A DNA stretch of 64,000 bases, taken from an uncultured Pelagibacteraceae bacterium. Its GTDB lineage: Bacteria > Pseudomonadota > Alphaproteobacteria > Pelagibacterales > Pelagibacteraceae. A model generated the notes under the pieces. The model saw only the letters and a program-made list of their open reading frames with translations. It was not told the origin of the DNA and did no database searches. Location: the NCBI GenBank assembly GCA_902604525.1, contig CACKYY010000003.1, forward strand, positions 1 through 64,000. Direction: 5' to 3'. Below, in pieces: positions 59,201 to 64,000 of the stretch. A program made the position numbers and the translations under genes. Each line of letters begins with the position of its first letter. Position 1 is the stretch's first letter.

Positions 59201-59500
59201 TTTTTTCTCTCCTTTTATATTAGTTGATTTGATGTTATTAGATCTTCTAGAATTTTTTAAAGGTTTCTTGGTCGCAGACTTTTTTGTCCCAACTTTTTTA
59301 GTCTTAACTTTTTTTTTATTTATTATTTTTCTAGAAGTTTTGGCTAATTTCTTTTTTTTCTTTTTAGTTTTTTTAAGTTTGTTAACCATTTATATAATTG
59401 AAATTAAAAACCTATTAGAAGGTCTTGTAAACAAAACAATTATATTCAATTTAAGGTTGTATTAATTTACTTGTTAAATAATGAAAAAATTATTTAATTT

Positions 59501-59941
59501 CTAATTACCTATTTTGGACAATTTTTTCTTTAATTTTTTAGACAGATTAGAAAACCATACTTTTTCTTTTCCTGACTCAGGTAATACTTCTCCGTACTCG
59601 ATCATTTGAGATGGAGGTAAATCAATAATATAAACCCAAACTTGGGTTTCATCTAATTTAGAATTTTTAATTATAGTATCTCTTAGATCAGAAATTAATT
59701 TATCTTTAATTTTTTTTGATCTACCAGCTCTAATTTGACCAAGTAGAAATAATGATGGTTCTTGAACTTTTTTGCCTCCCATGAAATGATTATTTTTTTT
59801 TGTTTTATTAAATATTACTTGAGCAAAATAAGTATTTGCTCCCGTTACAACATTATGAACATTGGTGATTCCTTCTGCTAAATTTTTTTGCTGTTTAGAA
59901 CTTAAATTAAAATTTGAATTAGTGACGGTATAAGTCGGCAT
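59501..59941 (-). CDS. Tautomerase-superfamily protein (Pro1 after Met removal)
   Basis: MPTYTVTNSNFNLSSKQQKNLAEGITNVHNVVTGANTYFAQVIF; start at 59941 preferred to 59977. Confidence 0.75.
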   Translation of the reverse strand: MPTYTVTNSNFNLSSKQQKNLAEGITNVHNVVTGANTYFAQVIFNKTKKNNHFMGGKKVQEPSLFLLGQIRAGRSKKIKDKLISDLRDTIIKNSKLDETQVWVYIIDLPPSQMIEYGEVLPESGKEKVWFSNLSKKLKKKLSKIGN

Positions 59942-59946
59942 AAAAA

Positions 59947-60459
59947 TTAAAATATAGATTTTGAATATTTCTTCCAATTATCTTGGTAATGCTTTGTATT
60001 TTCAATTATAGCTTTTTTTTCATCCTCAGTTACTTCTCTTAAAACTTTACCAGGTGAACCGACTACTAATGAATTGTCAGGTATTTCTTTATTTTCTGTT
60101 ATTAAAGCTTTAGCTCCAATAATACAATTTTTTCCAATTTTAGCATTGTTTAAGATAACTGCTCCAATACCGATTAAACTGTTATCACCAATTGTGCAGC
60201 CATGAAGCATAACCATATGGCCTATAGTTACATCTTTACCCACTTTTAGAGGACATCCTGGATCGGTGTGTAAAACGCTTCCATCCTGAACGTTTGACCC
60301 TTCACCAATAAATATGTTTTCAACATCCCCTCTTAAAACTGCATTAAACCAAATACTTGTGTTTTTTTCTAGAGTAACATCACCTATTATAGTTGCATTA
60401 GGCGCTACCCAATTTTCGCCAGAGTTTTTTGGTTTTTTATCTTTTAAATCGTAAAACAT
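59947..60459 (-). CDS. Gamma-carbonic anhydrase-like hexapeptide protein
   Basis: NTSIWFNAVLRGDVENIFIGEGSNVQDGSVLHTDPGCPLKVGKDVTIGHMVMLHGCTIGDNSLIGIGA. Confidence 0.9.
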   Translation of the reverse strand: MFYDLKDKKPKNSGENWVAPNATIIGDVTLEKNTSIWFNAVLRGDVENIFIGEGSNVQDGSVLHTDPGCPLKVGKDVTIGHMVMLHGCTIGDNSLIGIGAVILNNAKIGKNCIIGAKALITENKEIPDNSLVVGSPGKVLREVTEDEKKAIIENTKHYQDNWKKYSKSIF

Positions 60460-60479
60460 TATTTATATATTATTACATC

Positions 60480-61034
60480 ATGCCAATACAAACTCCAATA
60501 TGTGATTTTGGTAAAAAAGCTGTTCCATTTAAACTAAAATCAACTGATGAAAAAGTTCTTAAGCTTGATGACGTTAAAGGAGAAAATGGAACTCTGATAA
60601 TGTTTATTTGTAATCATTGTCCCTATGTTAAAGCAGTTACAAAAGATATAGTTGAAGACTGCAATAATTTAAAAAAATTAGGTATAAACTCTGTTGCAAT
60701 TTGTTCAAATGATGCCGTTAATTATCCTGAAGACTCATTTGAAAATATGAAGAAATTTTCTAGTAGTAATAGATTTAATTTTCCTTATTTAGTAGATGAG
60801 ACCCAAGAAGTAGCAAAGGCTTATGATGCTGTGTGTACTCCTGATTTCTTTGGATACAATAAAAATTTAGAGCTTCAATACAGAGGTAGAATGAGAGAAT
60901 TAAAAAAACTTATTCCAGTTAGAAGTGGAGAAAGTGAACTATTTCAAGCAATGAAACAAATTGCCGAAACGGGTAAGGGTCCAAAAGATCAAATTCCAAG
61001 TGCTGGATGTAGCATTAAATGGAAATATGATTAA
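60480..61034 (+). CDS. Thioredoxin-family/peroxiredoxin-like protein
   Basis: TLIMFICNHCPYVKAVTKDIVEDCNNL; VCTPDFFGYNKNLELQYRGR. Start MPIQTP at 60480. Confidence 0.85.
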   Translation: MPIQTPICDFGKKAVPFKLKSTDEKVLKLDDVKGENGTLIMFICNHCPYVKAVTKDIVEDCNNLKKLGINSVAICSNDAVNYPEDSFENMKKFSSSNRFNFPYLVDETQEVAKAYDAVCTPDFFGYNKNLELQYRGRMRELKKLIPVRSGESELFQAMKQIAETGKGPKDQIPSAGCSIKWKYD

Positions 61035-62116
61035 TGTATTTAGTCCTTACTAGATCTTTTCCACCAGAGCTTGGTGGAATGCAAAGTTTAATGTGGGGTC
61101 TTTCAAGAGAATTATCGAAAAACTTTATGATTAAAGTTTTTGCAGATTACAGTGAAGGTCATAAAGAATTTGATGAACAAGCATCTTTTTCTATTGAAAG
61201 AGTTGGTGGAATAAAACTTTTGAGAAAATACCGAAAAGCTAAATTAATAGATGAATTTATTAAAGACAATAAAATAAAGGGAATTATCGCTGATCACTGG
61301 AAGAGTTTAGAGTTAATTAAGTCACCTAAAAAAAAATATTGCCTAATTCATAGTAAAGAAATTAATCATCCAAAAGGCTCAAGTTTAAATAAAAGAGTTT
61401 TAAATGTTTTGAATAATGTTGAGAGAGTAATTGCCAATTCACAATTTACAAAAAATTTAGCAATTGAATGCGGTGTTAACGAAAATAGAGTTATTGTAAT
61501 CAACCCTGGGATAGATCCTGCTAAAGATTTAGACAAACAAACAATAAATAAGGTTGAGAGTTTATTGAAAATAAAAACACCAAGACTAATTACAGTTTCA
61601 AGATTTGATAAAAGAAAAAACCATGAAAAAATAATTATGGCTTTAAGAAATTTAAAACAAATTTATCCTGATATAGTTTATATTTGTGTTGGATATGGTG
61701 AAGAGGAAGAAAATATTAAAAATCTTGTGAAAGAACTAGATTTAGAGGGTCAGGTTATGTTCTTTAAAAATATAAGCAATGATTTAAAAAATGCTTTAAT
61801 TGCAAAATCTAACGTCTTTGTGATGCCTTCAATAGTTCACAAAACATCTGTTGAAGGATTTGGAATTGCTTATGTTGAGGCAGCTCAATATGGAGTACCA
61901 TCTATAGGAGGAAAAGATGGAGGGGCAGCAGATGCAATTGATCATCAAAAAACTGGTTTAATTTGTGATGGTAATAATTTAGATGATGTTTATTCATCTA
62001 CAAATACAATTTTAGAAAATAAGAAATATTTGGAGTATGGAAAGAATGCCAAAGAATTTGTGAATAAATTCCAATGGTCTAATATTATAGAAGAATATAA
62101 AAAGACTCTTAGCTAA
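61034..62116 (+). CDS. GT4-family glycosyltransferase
   Basis: SFPPELGGMQSLMWGLSREL; PRLITVSRFDKRKNHEKII; FVMPSIVHKTSVEGFGIAYVEAAQYGVPSIGG. Confidence 0.9.
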   Translation: MYLVLTRSFPPELGGMQSLMWGLSRELSKNFMIKVFADYSEGHKEFDEQASFSIERVGGIKLLRKYRKAKLIDEFIKDNKIKGIIADHWKSLELIKSPKKKYCLIHSKEINHPKGSSLNKRVLNVLNNVERVIANSQFTKNLAIECGVNENRVIVINPGIDPAKDLDKQTINKVESLLKIKTPRLITVSRFDKRKNHEKIIMALRNLKQIYPDIVYICVGYGEEEENIKNLVKELDLEGQVMFFKNISNDLKNALIAKSNVFVMPSIVHKTSVEGFGIAYVEAAQYGVPSIGGKDGGAADAIDHQKTGLICDGNNLDDVYSSTNTILENKKYLEYGKNAKEFVNKFQWSNIIEEYKKTLS

Positions 62117-64000
62117 TTTATCGGCCAAGGTAATTCAATATACCCCTGTAAAATTCCTGGAGGAAAATCCATTATCATAAAATGAGAAATTGCTGCAAGA
62201 GCGATCCATACACCAATTGAACTAATTAAACTAAATCTAAAACCTACTCTTGCTATTTTTGATAAAAATATAAAAACAAATAAGCCAATAGATATATAGA
62301 AACCTATAAATACTGATAAAAATAATGGAGAGATAAACCAAAAAATAGTTAGCCACTGACTTCTAATTTCTGTATTTCCTAAAAGTAAATTTTCTGCATC
62401 ATAAAACACCTTTGAGCCAGATTTACTTATAAACATTTGAATTCCAATAATGATGCAGAATAAAAACATAAACAATCCAACACTAATCGGAAATATTTTA
62501 CCTAGATATTGTAAATGGTCTGTTACAAATATTGTATAAACAGATATTATTGCTAATAAAATTAAAAAGACCCATTGCGGTCTAGATTTGGCATTTAGTA
62601 AGTCTGATTTAGTATTAGCTATTTTATCTTTTTTATTAATTATTTTAATTCCTGAATAAATTGAAAACGCTGAAACCAAAATTAAAACTAAAAAAATTGG
62701 TCTAATAAAAAGCTCAGAAAAAGTGTAAAATTGCATAGTCTGATACAAGTATGTTTCAATACTATCGCTTAAAACAAAACCTATCATTAAAGCAACTCTA
62801 GAGTAATCAAATCGTTTCATATAAACAGCAATTACTCCAATAAATGTTGCAAATATTAAATCACCCCATGATCTTGTAGAATTAAAAATTGCAAACAATA
62901 TTAATGAAATTAAAAAAGGTGCAAGAATTGTGAAATTTATAGTTGTTAGCTGTGAAATTGGTTTAGCCATCGCCACACAAATTATCGCTCCAAATATATT
63001 AGCGACTGCTAACGACCAAATTATTGTATAAATTAAATCTAGTTGCGTATCTACCATTGTAATGCCAGGATCAACACCCAATAATATTAATCCACCCATC
63101 AAAATTGCTGTTCCACCTGATCCAGGAATTCCAAATAATAAAGTAGGTATTAGTGCTCCACCCTCTTTGGAATTAGAACTTGATTCAGGTCCAATGACAC
63201 CTCTGATGTCACCTTTTCCAAAATTTTCATTATTTTTTACGGTTGTTTTTGCGTGACTATAACTTATCCAGTCTATACAAGATCCTCCAATACCAGGAAT
63301 CAAACCAATAAGACTTCCAATAAAAGAACACCTTAGTACTAAAAACTTGTTACTTAAAAAATCTCTTAAACCTTTAAACCATCCAGATTTTTCCAATTCT
63401 GCTTTTTCAGATACAGCTTTATTTGATCTCAAAAGTTCTACAATTTCAGGGAACGCAAAGATAGAAATTGCAACCACCATCAAATGAATTCCTCCTCCTA
63501 AATACATTACAATAGGGTTTTGAACTTCTAATATCGTACTAAAATCTAATCTATATTCAGAACTAGCTGGTGAAATACCTATACATCCAATTATCATTCC
63601 AAGACATGCTGCAACTAATCCTTTGAAAATACTTGATCCAGTTAATGTTCCAACAACCGAAATTCCAAAAATTGCTAACATCAACATCTCACCAGTTCCA
63701 AAAGCTAAAATTATAGGTTTTGCTATTTGAATAACCATGGTGAGTAGAACTGCTCCAAAAAGTCCACCGAATAAAGATGAAAAAAATGCAGCAGATAATG
63801 CTCTTGCTGCTTGTCCTTTTTTAGCTAAAGGAAAGCCATCCATAACAGTTGCTTGAGCAGAAACTGAACCAGGAACTCCAATCAATACTGCAGGAAATGT
63901 ATCAGAGGTTGCTACAACCGATAATAGTCCCATCATCATTGCAATTCCAGAAACTGGTTCCATTCCAAATACAAATGGAAGCAACAATGACAATCCTACT
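62113..64000 (-). CDS. Tripartite tricarboxylate transporter permease TctA with fused C-terminal TctB-like region (5' end beyond window)
   Basis: AVLIGVPGSVSAQATVMDGFPLAKKGQAARALSAAFFSS; TLLFGIPGSGGTAILMGGLILLG; extra C-terminal TM block after about residue 455. Confidence 0.88.
   Translation of the reverse strand, partial: VGLSLLLPFVFGMEPVSGIAMMMGLLSVVATSDTFPAVLIGVPGSVSAQATVMDGFPLAKKGQAARALSAAFFSSLFGGLFGAVLLTMVIQIAKPIILAFGTGEMLMLAIFGISVVGTLTGSSIFKGLVAACLGMIIGCIGISPASSEYRLDFSTILEVQNPIVMYLGGGIHLMVVAISIFAFPEIVELLRSNKAVSEKAELEKSGWFKGLRDFLSNKFLVLRCSFIGSLIGLIPGIGGSCIDWISYSHAKTTVKNNENFGKGDIRGVIGPESSSNSKEGGALIPTLLFGIPGSGGTAILMGGLILLGVDPGITMVDTQLDLIYTIIWSLAVANIFGAIICVAMAKPISQLTTINFTILAPFLISLILFAIFNSTRSWGDLIFATFIGVIAVYMKRFDYSRVALMIGFVLSDSIETYLYQTMQFYTFSELFIRPIFLVLILVSAFSIYSGIKIINKKDKIANTKSDLLNAKSRPQWVFLILLAIISVYTIFVTDHLQYLGKIFPISVGLFMFLFCIIIGIQMFISKSGSKVFYDAENLLLGNTEIRSQWLTIFWFISPLFLSVFIGFYISIGLFVFIFLSKIARVGFRFSLISSIGVWIALAAISHFMIMDFPPGILQGYIELPWPIN

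Noticed and set aside
59160-59465. 101-aa hydrophobic plus-strand ORF
   Set aside because: Antisense of the Lys-rich AAA/AAG run, which reads as Phe/Leu; the hydrophobicity is a composition effect.
1-64000. CRISPR arrays, defence islands, prophage or transposase genes
   Set aside because: No regularly spaced repeats, Cas-like, integrase-like or transposase-like translations were seen in any frame I examined.

Overview
This is a contiguous window from a small, AT-rich, tightly packed alphaproteobacterial genome. Gene content and order look like the SAR11/Pelagibacterales type; this is inference from protein style and synteny, with no database search run. Most of the window is ordinary core genome: rplA-rplK-nusG-secE-tRNA-tuf-tRNA-tRNA, purB-C-S-Q-L with bolA/grxD, rpsD, cimA, cysS, nadE, class II DAHP synthase, glmS, prpB/prpC, nrdA/nrdB, rpoZ and others. 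Five tRNA genes were read directly (Trp, Gly, Tyr, Thr, Leu). I saw no CRISPR array, rRNA, prophage or transposon. The most interesting parts are: (i) an apparent glucosyl/mannosylglycerate synthesis-uptake-hydrolysis cluster at 5.9-14.0 kb with no ATPase gene; (ii) terminator-like hairpins placed immediately before the permease start codon in two unrelated transporter operons; (iii) a dctPQM-dusA-tauE-malonyl-CoA decarboxylase gene string divergent from a CoA-transferase; (iv) a glmU reduced to its acetyltransferase half upstream of glmS; (v) an in-frame histone-H1-like basic extension on an aldehyde dehydrogenase; (vi) divergent promoters that suggest near-leaderless transcripts; and (vii) unannotated small ORFs.
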